This document shows, in pieces, positions 18,686 to 26,674 of a stretch of 64,000 bases of DNA. Location: contig NZ_CP019947.1 in NCBI RefSeq assembly GCF_002025205.1, positions 1,867,501 to 1,931,500 of the forward strand, read 5' to 3'. This DNA is from Pseudomonas sp. CC6-YY-74. GTDB taxonomy: Bacteria; Pseudomonadota; Gammaproteobacteria; Pseudomonadales; Pseudomonadaceae. The notes under the pieces are model-generated. The model was not told the origin of the DNA, made no database searches, and worked only from the letters and a program-made list of their open reading frames with translations. The first letter of the stretch is position 1, and each line of letters opens with the position of its first letter. The translations under genes and the position numbers were made by a program.

Positions 18686-19951
18686 GTGAAAAACAACGCC
18701 CTCAAAACCAGCCTGGCCCTCGCCATTGCGGCAGTGTCCAGTCACAGCCTAGCCGGCGGCTTCGCCATCAACGAACAAAGCGTCAGCAGCATGGGCACCG
18801 CCTTTGCTGGCCGCTCATCGTCCGCCGAGGATGCCAGCACCGTGTTCGGCAACCCGGCCGGCATGTCGCGGCTGAAGCGCGAGCAGGTTAGCGGCGGCGT
18901 TGCCCTGCTCCATGCAAGAACAGATATCGACGATGCCAGCGGCAGTTTCTCCGGCAGCAACGACGGCGACATGGTGCCGTTGGTCGGTGCGCCCATGGGC
19001 TATTACGTCAAACCGCTGGACGAGAACTGGACCTTCGGCCTCGGCATGTACGTGCCCTTCGGCCTGATCACCGACTACGAAGACAACTTCCAGGGCCGCT
19101 ATTACGGTGACCGCAGCGAAGTGCGCGTAGTGACCCTGCAACCGACCCTCAGCTACCGCTTCAACGACCAGCTGTCGATCGGCTTTGGCCCGACCATCAA
19201 CCGCATCGACGGCGAACTGACCTCGGCCTTGCGCAACCCGCTGACGGGTGCCGGCGACGGCGAGGTAAAGATCAAGGGCGACGACCTGGCGCTGGGCTAT
19301 AACGCCGGCGTTCTATTTGAGCTGAACGCCCAGACCCGCTTCGGCCTGACCTATCACTCCAAGGTCGAATACACCCTCAAGGGCGAGACAGAAGTGGCAG
19401 GTCCCGGCTTTGTGATCGGCTCATCGGCGGGTACCTACGACGCCTCGCTGGAGCTGACTACCCCCGAGTCCGTGGATCTCTCCATCACCCATGAGCTCAA
19501 CGCCGACTGGACGTTGTACGCCGGCAGCACCTGGACCCGCTGGAGCCAGCTGGAAGAGATTCGCGTGGACAACCAGGGCGTCGGCGGTTTGCTCGCCGGC
19601 AATCTCACCACCATCACCGAAGAGCAGAATTGGCATGACACCTGGGCCCATGCTGTGGGCGCGGCTTATAAGCTGAACCCGCAATGGACGCTACGCGCCG
19701 GCCTGGCCGTCGACCAGTCGCCGACCAACAATGCCGACCGCTCGCCACGCATCCCCACGGGCGACCGCACGATCGCCAGCCTGGGCGCCGGCTGGAGCCC
19801 GAACGACGAGATGACCATCGATGTCGCCTATTCCTACCTGATGGAGGACGACACCGAGATCAACCATGTCAGCTCGACTAAAGGGGCCTACCGCTCCACC
19901 TACAAGAACACCGCCCATGGTTTAGGTGCACAAGTGACCTACCGCTTCTAA
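18686..19951 (+). CDS. FadL/TodX-type outer membrane transporter
   Basis: FadL-type channels take up long-chain fatty acids or aromatic hydrocarbons through the outer membrane. After a signal peptide ending in SLAGG, the mature N-terminus reads GFAINEQSVSSMGTAFAG with NPAGM shortly after, the plug-domain hallmark of the family. The protein ends VTYRF, with the C-terminal Phe needed for beta-barrel insertion. GTG at 18686 is preferred over ATG at 18674, because a GGAG site lies six bases before the GTG and none precedes the ATG. The locus near a secreted lipase suggests fatty-acid use, which is inference. Confidence 0.88.
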   Translation: MKNNALKTSLALAIAAVSSHSLAGGFAINEQSVSSMGTAFAGRSSSAEDASTVFGNPAGMSRLKREQVSGGVALLHARTDIDDASGSFSGSNDGDMVPLVGAPMGYYVKPLDENWTFGLGMYVPFGLITDYEDNFQGRYYGDRSEVRVVTLQPTLSYRFNDQLSIGFGPTINRIDGELTSALRNPLTGAGDGEVKIKGDDLALGYNAGVLFELNAQTRFGLTYHSKVEYTLKGETEVAGPGFVIGSSAGTYDASLELTTPESVDLSITHELNADWTLYAGSTWTRWSQLEEIRVDNQGVGGLLAGNLTTITEEQNWHDTWAHAVGAAYKLNPQWTLRAGLAVDQSPTNNADRSPRIPTGDRTIASLGAGWSPNDEMTIDVAYSYLMEDDTEINHVSSTKGAYRSTYKNTAHGLGAQVTYRF

Positions 19952-20020
19952 TTCAGCGAGCACTTTAGGCTAAACTCGCGCGGCGACTATAAACATAAGA
20001 AAACGCCGCGTGAGACAGCC

Positions 20021-20638
20021 ATGACCATACTCTGCACTGCCTTACCCAAACAGCTCCGCCTGTTGCTGGTGGATGACCACCGGATCTTTCTCGACGGCCT
20101 CAGCCTGGCCCTCGCCCCGCTTTGCCCAGACCTGCACATACATACCGCGCAGAACGCCGCCGAAGCCGAGGCGTGCCTGAGCCAGCACGATTTCGATCTG
20201 ATTCTGCTGGATTTGCGCCTGCCGGACGTCGCCGGCCTCGAATTGCTGCAGCGCTGGCAGCAGCAAGGGCGCATGACCCCGGTGGCGATTCTCAGTGCCA
20301 GCGACTCCAACCTGGATGCTCAGGCGGCGCTGGCCGCTGGCGCCCTGGGTTTTATCCCGAAAAGCGCCAACAGTGACGATCTACGCCAGGCGGTGACCCG
20401 CGTGTTGCTCGGGGAAACCCTGCCGGCGCCAGGAGCCGGCGAAAAACCCCAACTCACGCCCCGCCAATTGCAGATTCTCCTGCTACTGGCTGAGGGCCTG
20501 CCGAACAAGGCTATCAGCAGGCAACTGGGCGTATCCGAAGACACGATAAAAACCCACCTGAAGACCCTGTTTCAGGAACTCGACGTGCACACCCGCACCG
20601 CCTGTGTCAGTACTGCGCGCCAACGGGGGTGGTTGTAG
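20021..20638 (+). CDS. Response regulator, NarL/LuxR type
   Basis: The 205-residue protein has a receiver domain with the acidic pair at 18-19, phosphoacceptor Asp64 (in LLDLRLPD) and Lys114, followed by a LuxR-type helix-turn-helix (LTPRQLQILLLLAEGLPNKAISRQLGVSEDTIKTHLK). It is convergent with the hybrid histidine kinase at 20749-22530, whose gene is cotranscribed with lipase and foldase; they may form one signalling pair, which is inference. Confidence 0.9.
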   Translation: MTILCTALPKQLRLLLVDDHRIFLDGLSLALAPLCPDLHIHTAQNAAEAEACLSQHDFDLILLDLRLPDVAGLELLQRWQQQGRMTPVAILSASDSNLDAQAALAAGALGFIPKSANSDDLRQAVTRVLLGETLPAPGAGEKPQLTPRQLQILLLLAEGLPNKAISRQLGVSEDTIKTHLKTLFQELDVHTRTACVSTARQRGWL

Positions 20639-20748
20639 GGGCACGCTTCGGTCGCGTTTGTTCCAAGCGCGCAGCAGCCGCCGACGATTCGCCGCCCGAC
20701 GGATCGGCGCCCGACCGTCGCTACGCGTACTGGCCTGAATAAACCCCC

Positions 20749-22530
20749 TCACTCGCTGCCGACACCCAGTTTCGGTGACTTTTCGGGTGCCGGCAACAGC
20801 ACCGCCAAAGCCTGACGCAAACGCGCCGGCAACAGGGGTTTGCCGAGCAGGGTCACGTGGGCGGGCATGCAGCGTTCCTGCAACGCGGGGCTGATATCGG
20901 CGCTGATCAGCAAGGCTGGCAACATGCATCCGGCTTCTTCGCGTAAGCGCTCGATGGCGCGCAGACCATCTTCATTGGCGGCCAGGCGGTAATCGCTGAT
21001 CAACAACTGCGGCGTCGCCTCGGCCAGGCATTCCAGGGCCGCCTGCAGATCGGCGCAGGCCCAAACCTCGCAGCCCCAGCGCTGCAACAGCCCGGACAAC
21101 GCCTCGCGCCCGGCGGCATCGTCCTCCACCAGCAAGACCCGCCCATGCAGTGCTGCGCCGACAGGTTTGGCTGGCTGCCACTCACCCACAGTGGCGCGCG
21201 GCAGGCGCAAACTGAAGCAGGCGCCCTGCCCCGGAGTGGAGTTCAGCTGCAACGGGTGCTCAAGTAGCGTGGCCAGTTGCTGGACGATGGCCAAGCCGAG
21301 GCCCAGGCCGCGCTCGGCATTGCGCCCAGGGTTGTCCAGTTGACGGAACTCCTCGAAGATCTGGGCCTGCTCTGCCGGGCTGAGACCCCGGCCGTCGTCG
21401 GCGACGTGCAGCAGCACGCTGTCAGCATCCTCCTCGACGCTAAGCGTCACGCGCCGCGCCTGGGCATGGCGCAGGGCATTGTTGAGCAGATTGCGCAGCA
21501 CCCGTTCGAGCAGCAGCGGGTCACTGCGCACCCATAAATCCGCGCATTGCAAGTCGAACGCGATCCCCTGCAATTCGGCTTCGCGGCGGGTTTCGCCACT
21601 CAAGCGTTCGAGCAGAGGACGCAAGGCGAACACTTCAAGCTTGGCCTGCACCCCGCCGGGCAAGGTCAGGCGGGTGTAGTCCAGCATGGATTGCAGCAAG
21701 CGGCTGAGTTGTTCCACCGAGGTCGCCAGACGTGCACTGACCCGCCGAATATCCGGCTCCCGACTCTGCTCGAGCAGGTGCTGGGCATAAAGACCCATGG
21801 CGTTGAGTGGCTGGCGCAGATCATGGCTGGCGGCGGCGAGCAGGCGCAGCTTGCGCGCGTCATCCGCTTCGGCGCGCTGGCGGGCCAGATCGAGCAGGCG
21901 CAGGTTGAGCCAGGCGCCGCGCTGACCGTGCTCCTGCAGGTAGGCGCCGACACTGCCGATCAGGTTGGCGCAAATCAGGAACTGGCCCTGATAGGCCCAC
22001 AGGCTGCCCGGTTCGACCAACATCAAGCCAAGCATCAGGAACAGCAGGCAGAAGCCCCAGGCGGCCAGGCTCACGGCGCGGAACGAGACACCGAGCAGCA
22101 CATAGCCGAACAACAGGATCAGGAACAGCCCATCGTAGGGCATGTCCACACCTTGGGCCCAGCACAGGTGAATGATCACCGCCACGCAAGCGCCGTTCAG
22201 CGCGTAGGCGCCGATGTAGGCGAATAACACCGCGCGCGGTGGACTCTGCGGGCGCCGGCAGTAGACGAAAGCAGCCAGCACCCCAAGGATGCCCAGCGCC
22301 CGCAAGGGCTCCACCGACAGGCTCACCGCCAGCGGCATCAGCAGCAGGTCGAGAGCGGCGTAGATCAGCTGGAAGACAATTGCGGTGCTGACAATCAACA
22401 GTAAGCGGCGGCCGATGCGCTGCACCCGGTGCTCGACAAAGCCCTGTTCCAGCTCAGGGACAAAGCACAACCGCCGGTAGCCACGGCGCTGTTGTGCCAG
22501 CAGCAGGCGTTCTTCCTGCTCCAGGTTCAT
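20749..22530 (-). CDS. Hybrid sensor histidine kinase
   Basis: The 593-residue protein has an N-terminal bundle of about six membrane helices (residues 43-200) with little periplasmic sequence. Next come a HisKA domain with His236 in ASHDLRQPLNA, an ATPase domain (N-box Asn351, DDGRG 378-382, GLGLGLA 408-414) and a C-terminal receiver with Asp513. No HPt domain is seen. The membrane bundle suggests sensing of a membrane-soluble or membrane-state signal. It starts 48 bases after the foldase stop, on the same strand as lipase and foldase, so it probably belongs to their operon. Confidence 0.9.
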   Translation of the reverse strand: MNLEQEERLLLAQQRRGYRRLCFVPELEQGFVEHRVQRIGRRLLLIVSTAIVFQLIYAALDLLLMPLAVSLSVEPLRALGILGVLAAFVYCRRPQSPPRAVLFAYIGAYALNGACVAVIIHLCWAQGVDMPYDGLFLILLFGYVLLGVSFRAVSLAAWGFCLLFLMLGLMLVEPGSLWAYQGQFLICANLIGSVGAYLQEHGQRGAWLNLRLLDLARQRAEADDARKLRLLAAASHDLRQPLNAMGLYAQHLLEQSREPDIRRVSARLATSVEQLSRLLQSMLDYTRLTLPGGVQAKLEVFALRPLLERLSGETRREAELQGIAFDLQCADLWVRSDPLLLERVLRNLLNNALRHAQARRVTLSVEEDADSVLLHVADDGRGLSPAEQAQIFEEFRQLDNPGRNAERGLGLGLAIVQQLATLLEHPLQLNSTPGQGACFSLRLPRATVGEWQPAKPVGAALHGRVLLVEDDAAGREALSGLLQRWGCEVWACADLQAALECLAEATPQLLISDYRLAANEDGLRAIERLREEAGCMLPALLISADISPALQERCMPAHVTLLGKPLLPARLRQALAVLLPAPEKSPKLGVGSE

Positions 22531-22578
22531 CGCACCCCGCCCGACTGCGCGAGTGGCTGCTCGGGCCGCCACCCGGAG

Positions 22579-23649
22579 TTAAAGCTCGGCGGGTTCGCTG
22601 TTCTGCTGTTTGGCGGCAAACGCATCATAGGTGTCGACTCGGTGTTGATCGGCGGCGTTGAACAAGCGCTGGCGCAATCGCTGCTGTTCATGCTGCTGGT
22701 CCGCCGGACTCAGGCCATTGCTGTGCAATCTGGTCAGTTGCTCGCGATAAGACGTGTAGCGCTGCTGCCAGTCGCGCTCGTTGCGCTGCTCAAGCAGCAG
22801 ACGCTCGACAGTCGACGGATCATAGGACAAAGCCAATGACTGGCGCACCTGTTCCTCGCTCGCCCCCTCACGCCACAGCCGCTCGCTTTGCGCTTGCTGC
22901 GCCAGGGCTTGGCTCTGGCGCTCCTCACTGGCGCGCATGGCGGCAGGCAATTGTTCGCGCAAGCCCTGCTGCGCAGCGGCCTTGCCCTGCTCGCTCAAAT
23001 CATCGCGAGCGAGTACGCTCAGGCTGTCAAGGGTATAGCGTGCATAGGCCTCTTCGGCACCAAACAAGGCCTCGACCGCTCCCGGTGAAAAGTGGCTGCG
23101 GCGTAGCTGAGCCATGCTCTCGAAAGCCTGCTGCAATACCGCGAGCTGCGCTTGCGGCTGGGCTTGCTGTTGTGCGTCCAGCGGCTGTTGCATGAGCGCC
23201 AGGCTGGCGCGTTTGTAATCCAGATAATCACCCAGCAGACCGATCAACTGGCCCAGTGCTGGCTCCTGCAAGCGTCCACCAGCGTCAGCCAGCAATGCCT
23301 CGACCGAACTCTCAAGCCCGTTCTGGTCGACAGCGCTGAGGAAATAATCGAAGTAGTCACGCAGCGCCAAATCAAGCTGCAGATTACCGCCGCTGTCGGT
23401 CTTCAATTCACCGTCGACCTCGGCACCGCTCATACTCGGCAGCACCGCCGCTGGCGCGGCCTGTTCGACTGCAGTGGGCGCCGGCTGACGCAACAAGGGG
23501 CTGGCAATGATTGGAGCGCCAGGTTGAGTCGGGCTGGCTGAATCGGTCCGCGCCGCGATCGGCTCCGGCCATTGCCAGTAAAGGGTCAGGGCCGCGGCCA
23601 CTATAGCCAGCACGGTCAGCGAGGCGATGGAACGGATGGGCAAGGGCAT
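22579..23649 (-). CDS. lifO: Lipase-specific foldase (steric chaperone)
   Basis: Lif proteins sit in the inner membrane and fold their partner lipase in the periplasm before type II secretion. This 356-residue protein has an N-terminal membrane anchor (residues 7-25), a Pro/Ala-rich linker to about residue 80, and the family motif RDYFDYFLSA at 97-106, followed by the long helical, Gln-rich scaffold that embraces the lipase. It begins 49 bases after the lipase stop, the usual lip-lif arrangement. Confidence 0.93.
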   Translation of the reverse strand: MPLPIRSIASLTVLAIVAAALTLYWQWPEPIAARTDSASPTQPGAPIIASPLLRQPAPTAVEQAAPAAVLPSMSGAEVDGELKTDSGGNLQLDLALRDYFDYFLSAVDQNGLESSVEALLADAGGRLQEPALGQLIGLLGDYLDYKRASLALMQQPLDAQQQAQPQAQLAVLQQAFESMAQLRRSHFSPGAVEALFGAEEAYARYTLDSLSVLARDDLSEQGKAAAQQGLREQLPAAMRASEERQSQALAQQAQSERLWREGASEEQVRQSLALSYDPSTVERLLLEQRNERDWQQRYTSYREQLTRLHSNGLSPADQQHEQQRLRQRLFNAADQHRVDTYDAFAAKQQNSEPAEL

Positions 23650-23698
23650 GCGACCTCCAAGGCGGGCTGTCTTGGCCAGCCCGCAAACGTGGTAACGA

Positions 23699-24627
23699 TC
23701 AGACGCCTTTGTTCTTCAGGCGGTTGGCATGCTGGCGATACAGCGACACTGGCTCGGTCCAGCCGCGGATACCGAACAGGTGGTTGATCGCATCGACGTG
23801 GTTCATGTGGTAGCTGTCGCCGAGTACCTGGCCCAGGTAAGTGGAGCAGACCCCGACCAGACCGTCGTTTTTCTCGCTGCCGAAGGCCAGGCCGGTGATG
23901 GCCAGGAACGGGTCGACCGCGTCGAAAATGTTGGTGTAAGAGGAGTCACCGGTCCAGGAGAAGTAGCGGATGTTGTAGCCGCGCACATTGTGCACTTCGG
24001 TGGATTTGGCGCAGTAGCTGGCGTTGTTCACCCCCACGGATGGCGGCTGTTGAGCGCGGCGGTGCCGGCGGTGGTCAGGGTTTTCAGGGCATCGATACCA
24101 CTTTGTGGATTACTGCTGCCCGATAGCAGATTGATCACCGCACCCAAGGCGTTGGCCAAGGCATTGACGCCACCTTCGATACCGCTGTCGGGCGGAATCA
24201 CCCCGCGCAGTACGTCGGCGACCTTCGAACCCTTGTTGACGCCATTAATGGAGGTGACAGAGGCAACCAGATCCGGACGCAAGGAAGCGGCGACCCGCGA
24301 GGTTGGCGAACCTTGACTGTGGCCGATCAGGTTGACTTTGCCGCCGTTGGCGCCGGCCCAGGCCACTATCTGTTGCGCCAGCGCTGCACCGCGCTGCTCG
24401 CTGTCGTTCAGCGCAGAAACGCTGGCGACATAGACCTTGGCGCCATCGCGCTCGAGGTTCCAGGGGATGGTGTGAAAGTAGTTGATCAGGCCGCCGATGG
24501 TGTCGAAACCGGTGACACCGTGCACCAGCACGATCGGGTATTTGGTTTGAGTATAGGTACCGGCCTGGGCCTCGACGGCTCCGGCCAGGGCCAGAGCGGC
24601 CAGGGTTGTAGTGATTGCTCGACGCAT
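23699..24627 (-). pseudogene. lipA: Secreted triacylglycerol lipase (family I.1/I.2), frameshifted
   Basis: A signal peptide (to about residue 22, cut near EAQA/GTYTQ) leads into YPIVLVHGVTG and the nucleophile elbow GHSQG with Ser104. The first frame ends at 24028 after LNSRHPWG. The next frame begins with GVNNASYC and carries DGLVGVC and MNHVDAINHLFG, with the acid Asp, the catalytic His and both disulfide cysteines. Restoring one base to the C5 run at 24031-24035 gives 309 residues, close to P. aeruginosa LipA. The start has GGAGG five bases upstream. A partner foldase follows intact. Confidence 0.9.
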
Positions 24628-24652
24628 GGGTGCCTCCATTATTCTTCTTGTG

Positions 24653-24684
24653 GGCACGCCGGGAGACTGCGTCCGGCGTGCCAA
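24653..24684 (-). promoter_or_regulatory. Candidate sigma-54 promoter of the lipase operon inside an inverted repeat
   Basis: On the minus strand, TTGGCACGCCGGACGCAG places GG (at 24681-24682) exactly ten bases before GC (at 24669-24670), the spacing of -24/-12 promoters, with a good -24 half and a weak -12 half. The -24 element lies in the upstream arm of a perfect 10-bp inverted repeat (24653-24662 and 24673-24682). Start of transcription would be about 30 bases before the lipase ATG. Sigma-54 control of lipase is known in P. alcaligenes and P. aeruginosa. Confidence 0.5.
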
Positions 24685-24752
24685 GAGTCTAAGGAGGTGA
24701 GGAGCACCGGCCCATCGCCCAGATGGGTGAATACGGCGGGAGTGTGACGAGC

Positions 24753-24914
24753 TAGTGGCCTGTACGGTTAGTTGGTTAACTCAAGTTCGGATGGTTGAGG
24801 TTCCAAGACCAGGCGCCGCGACGAGTCATAGTGGGCTATGGCGAGGAGCGGCAACGCAGTATTGGGGTCTCAAACGCCGAAATCGACTAATTGAACTAGC
24901 CACACAGGCCACTA
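24753..24914. mobile_element. 162-bp MITE-like element
   Basis: The ends TAGTGGCCTGT (24753-24763) and ACAGGCCACTA (24904-24914) are perfect 11-bp inverted repeats. The similarity continues imperfectly to about 30 bp at each side (22 of 30 positions). TA at both outer edges would fit the TA target duplication of IS630/Tc1-type elements. It is too short to code for a transposase. It sits about 70 bp upstream of the candidate lipase promoter. Confidence 0.6.
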
Positions 24915-24947
24915 CCGACTGGGAAAGGTCAAGCTATGGCGCAACGC

Positions 24948-25076
24948 CTAGCAGATGCCCAAGCCGAGCTGCAAAAACGCCAAACCGCTCTGCTGCCAAC
25001 CCCACCAGATCAGCGCCAGCAGCGCGAGCGCGGCGGCAGCCAGCAGACCGCCGCCCAGCCAATATCGCGTGTTCAT
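24948..25076 (-). CDS. 42-residue single-pass membrane peptide coupled to MFS gene
   Basis: The ATG at 25076 overlaps the stop codon of the MFS transporter (ATGA), and the 42-codon frame reads MNTRYWLGGG, then a strongly hydrophobic helix, LIWWGWQQSGLAFLQLG, ending IC. One short basic N-terminus and one membrane helix suggest a small inner-membrane peptide with the N-terminus inside. Start-stop coupling and the sensible hydrophobic profile argue that it is real; its function, perhaps as a transporter accessory, is inference. Confidence 0.6.
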   Translation of the reverse strand: MNTRYWLGGGLLAAAALALLALIWWGWQQSGLAFLQLGLGIC

Positions 25077-26281
25077 GCTTCGACTCCAGCGTCTTGCAGA
25101 CGCGCCACCGGCTGCTCGCGCACCGGCCAGTTCAGCGCTGCTGCCAGCAGACTGAGGAGAATGGATATCTGCCAAACCAGGTCATAATTGCCGGTTTTAT
25201 CGTACATATAGCCGCCTAGCCAGCCTCCGAGAAAGGCACCTATCTGATGGAACAGGTAGACGATGCCGCCGAGCATCGACAAGTTGCGCACGCCAAACAT
25301 GGTCGCCACCGTGCCGTTGGTCAAGGGCACCGTGGACAACCACAACAGGCCCATGGCGATGCCGAAGGCATAGGCGCTCCAGGTGGTCAGCGGGGCCATG
25401 ACGAAGGCTGCAATCACCACCGCCCGCGCCAGATACAGGGCGCTGAGCAAACGCGGCTTGGACATGCGTCCACCGAGCCAACCGGAAAAGTAGGTACCGA
25501 ACACATTGAACAAGCCAATCAGTGCCAACACCGTGGTGCCGACCAGCGCCGGCAGGTGCTGATCGACCAGATAAGCCGGTAGATGCACGCCGATGAACAC
25601 CACCTGAAAACCACAGACGAAAAAACCTAGCGACAGTAACCAGAACCCGGAGTGGCCACAGGCCTCACGCACCGCCTCACGCAGGGTCTGCTCATGGCCG
25701 AGCACCGGCAGCGGGTGATCCTTGATCATGCTCGCCAGCGGCACGATCAAGGCAACCAGCAGGCCCAGCACCAACAACGCCGTCGACCAGCCGAGCCAGC
25801 CAATCAGACCCAGGGTGCCCGGCAACATGGCGAACTGACCGAACGAGCCCGCCGCACTGGCGATGCCCATGGCCATGCTGCGTTTCTCCACCGGCACGGC
25901 GCGACCGATCGCGCCGAGAATTACCGAGAACGACGTGCCGGACAGGCCCAGGCCGATCAGCAGACCGGCGCTCAGCGACAGCGACCCGGGCGAGTCCGCC
26001 AGGCCCATCAAGACCAGGCCAACGGCATACAGCACGCCACCGGCGATGATTGTGCGCTTGGCCCCCAGGCGGTCGGCCAGCGCACCGGTAAAGGGCTGAG
26101 CCAGGCCCCAGACCAGGTTTTGCAGGGCAATGGAGAAGGCGAACACCTCGCGGCCCCAGCCGAACTCGGCACTCATCGGCGACAAGAACAGGCCGAAGCC
26201 GTGCCGAGTGCCCAACGACAGGGCGAGGATCAGCGACCCGCCCACCATGATCCAAAACGTAGTCCGTCCTAACGACGTCAT
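25073..26281 (-). CDS. Major facilitator superfamily transporter
   Basis: The 402-residue protein has twelve predicted membrane helices in two halves. The loop between helices 2 and 3 reads GALADRLGAKR, the MFS signature, with a similar GWLGGRMSKPR in the second half. The N-terminus TRHGFGLFLSPMSAEFGWGRE resembles the monocarboxylate/oxalate-formate-antiporter-like branch. The substrate cannot be told. The start MTSLGRTTFW at 26281 is preferred to an upstream in-frame ATG because helix 1 follows it directly. Confidence 0.87.
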   Translation of the reverse strand: MTSLGRTTFWIMVGGSLILALSLGTRHGFGLFLSPMSAEFGWGREVFAFSIALQNLVWGLAQPFTGALADRLGAKRTIIAGGVLYAVGLVLMGLADSPGSLSLSAGLLIGLGLSGTSFSVILGAIGRAVPVEKRSMAMGIASAAGSFGQFAMLPGTLGLIGWLGWSTALLVLGLLVALIVPLASMIKDHPLPVLGHEQTLREAVREACGHSGFWLLSLGFFVCGFQVVFIGVHLPAYLVDQHLPALVGTTVLALIGLFNVFGTYFSGWLGGRMSKPRLLSALYLARAVVIAAFVMAPLTTWSAYAFGIAMGLLWLSTVPLTNGTVATMFGVRNLSMLGGIVYLFHQIGAFLGGWLGGYMYDKTGNYDLVWQISILLSLLAAALNWPVREQPVARLQDAGVEA

Positions 26282-26590
26282 CTGCCTATCACCTGAAATC
26301 CGTACCGCTGCCCAGCAGCAATCGGCTAGCTTGAAGCGCGCCGGGAGATAAGGCAATCAGACCAACGGTCTGTGTTTAGGGCAACTGTTGCCAGGCACAT
26401 CCCGGCACGCCCCACTGGTAGATTCAGAGCGCGCGACTCGAACCCATAACAACGCCCCATCTACTGCGACAGCCGGGGCGTATGGCCAACGACTTAACCG
26501 CCTGGCGGTAAGCCGGCAAGCCCAAAGAGACGCCAGAACATACAGTGCGCGAGCATTGATGCGCCAATAGTTGCAGTAGCCATTTTGCGG
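26282..26590. other. Spacer without recognised gene
   Basis: Nothing coding is supported between the MFS start and the terminator of the transaminase gene. The sequence is of ordinary GC content. The MFS promoter should lie in the first 100 bases. Confidence 0.4.
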
Positions 26591-26630
26591 AAAGCCCTGC
26601 GCCCCTCGGCAAGGAGGGGCACAGGGCTTT
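26591..26630. terminator. Long hairpin terminator of the transaminase gene
   Basis: AAAGCCCTG and GCCCCTC pair with GAGGGGC and CAGGGCTTT across one mismatch pair, giving a 17-position stem with a 6-base loop. The A/T ends provide a short U-run in both directions. It lies just past a tandem repeat that abuts the transaminase stop codon. Confidence 0.8.
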
Positions 26631-26671
26631 CTGGGTGCTGGGTGCTGGGTGCTGGGTGCTGGGTGCTGGGT
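26631..26671. repeat. 7-bp tandem repeat (CTGGGTG)
   Basis: Six consecutive heptamers CTGGGTG (the last ending A) run from 26631 to 26672 between the hairpin terminator and the transaminase stop. It is a variable-number repeat candidate, useful for strain typing. It does not enter the coding sequence. Confidence 0.85.
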
Positions 26672-26674
26672 ACG

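Noticed and set aside
18600..18686. Possible sigma-54 promoter before the FadL gene
   Set aside because: The GG and GC pairs are eight, not ten, bases apart.
26401..26520. tRNA-like words on the minus strand (GGTTCGAGTC followed by CCA)
   Set aside because: No anticodon arm or acceptor pairing could be formed around them; not a tRNA.
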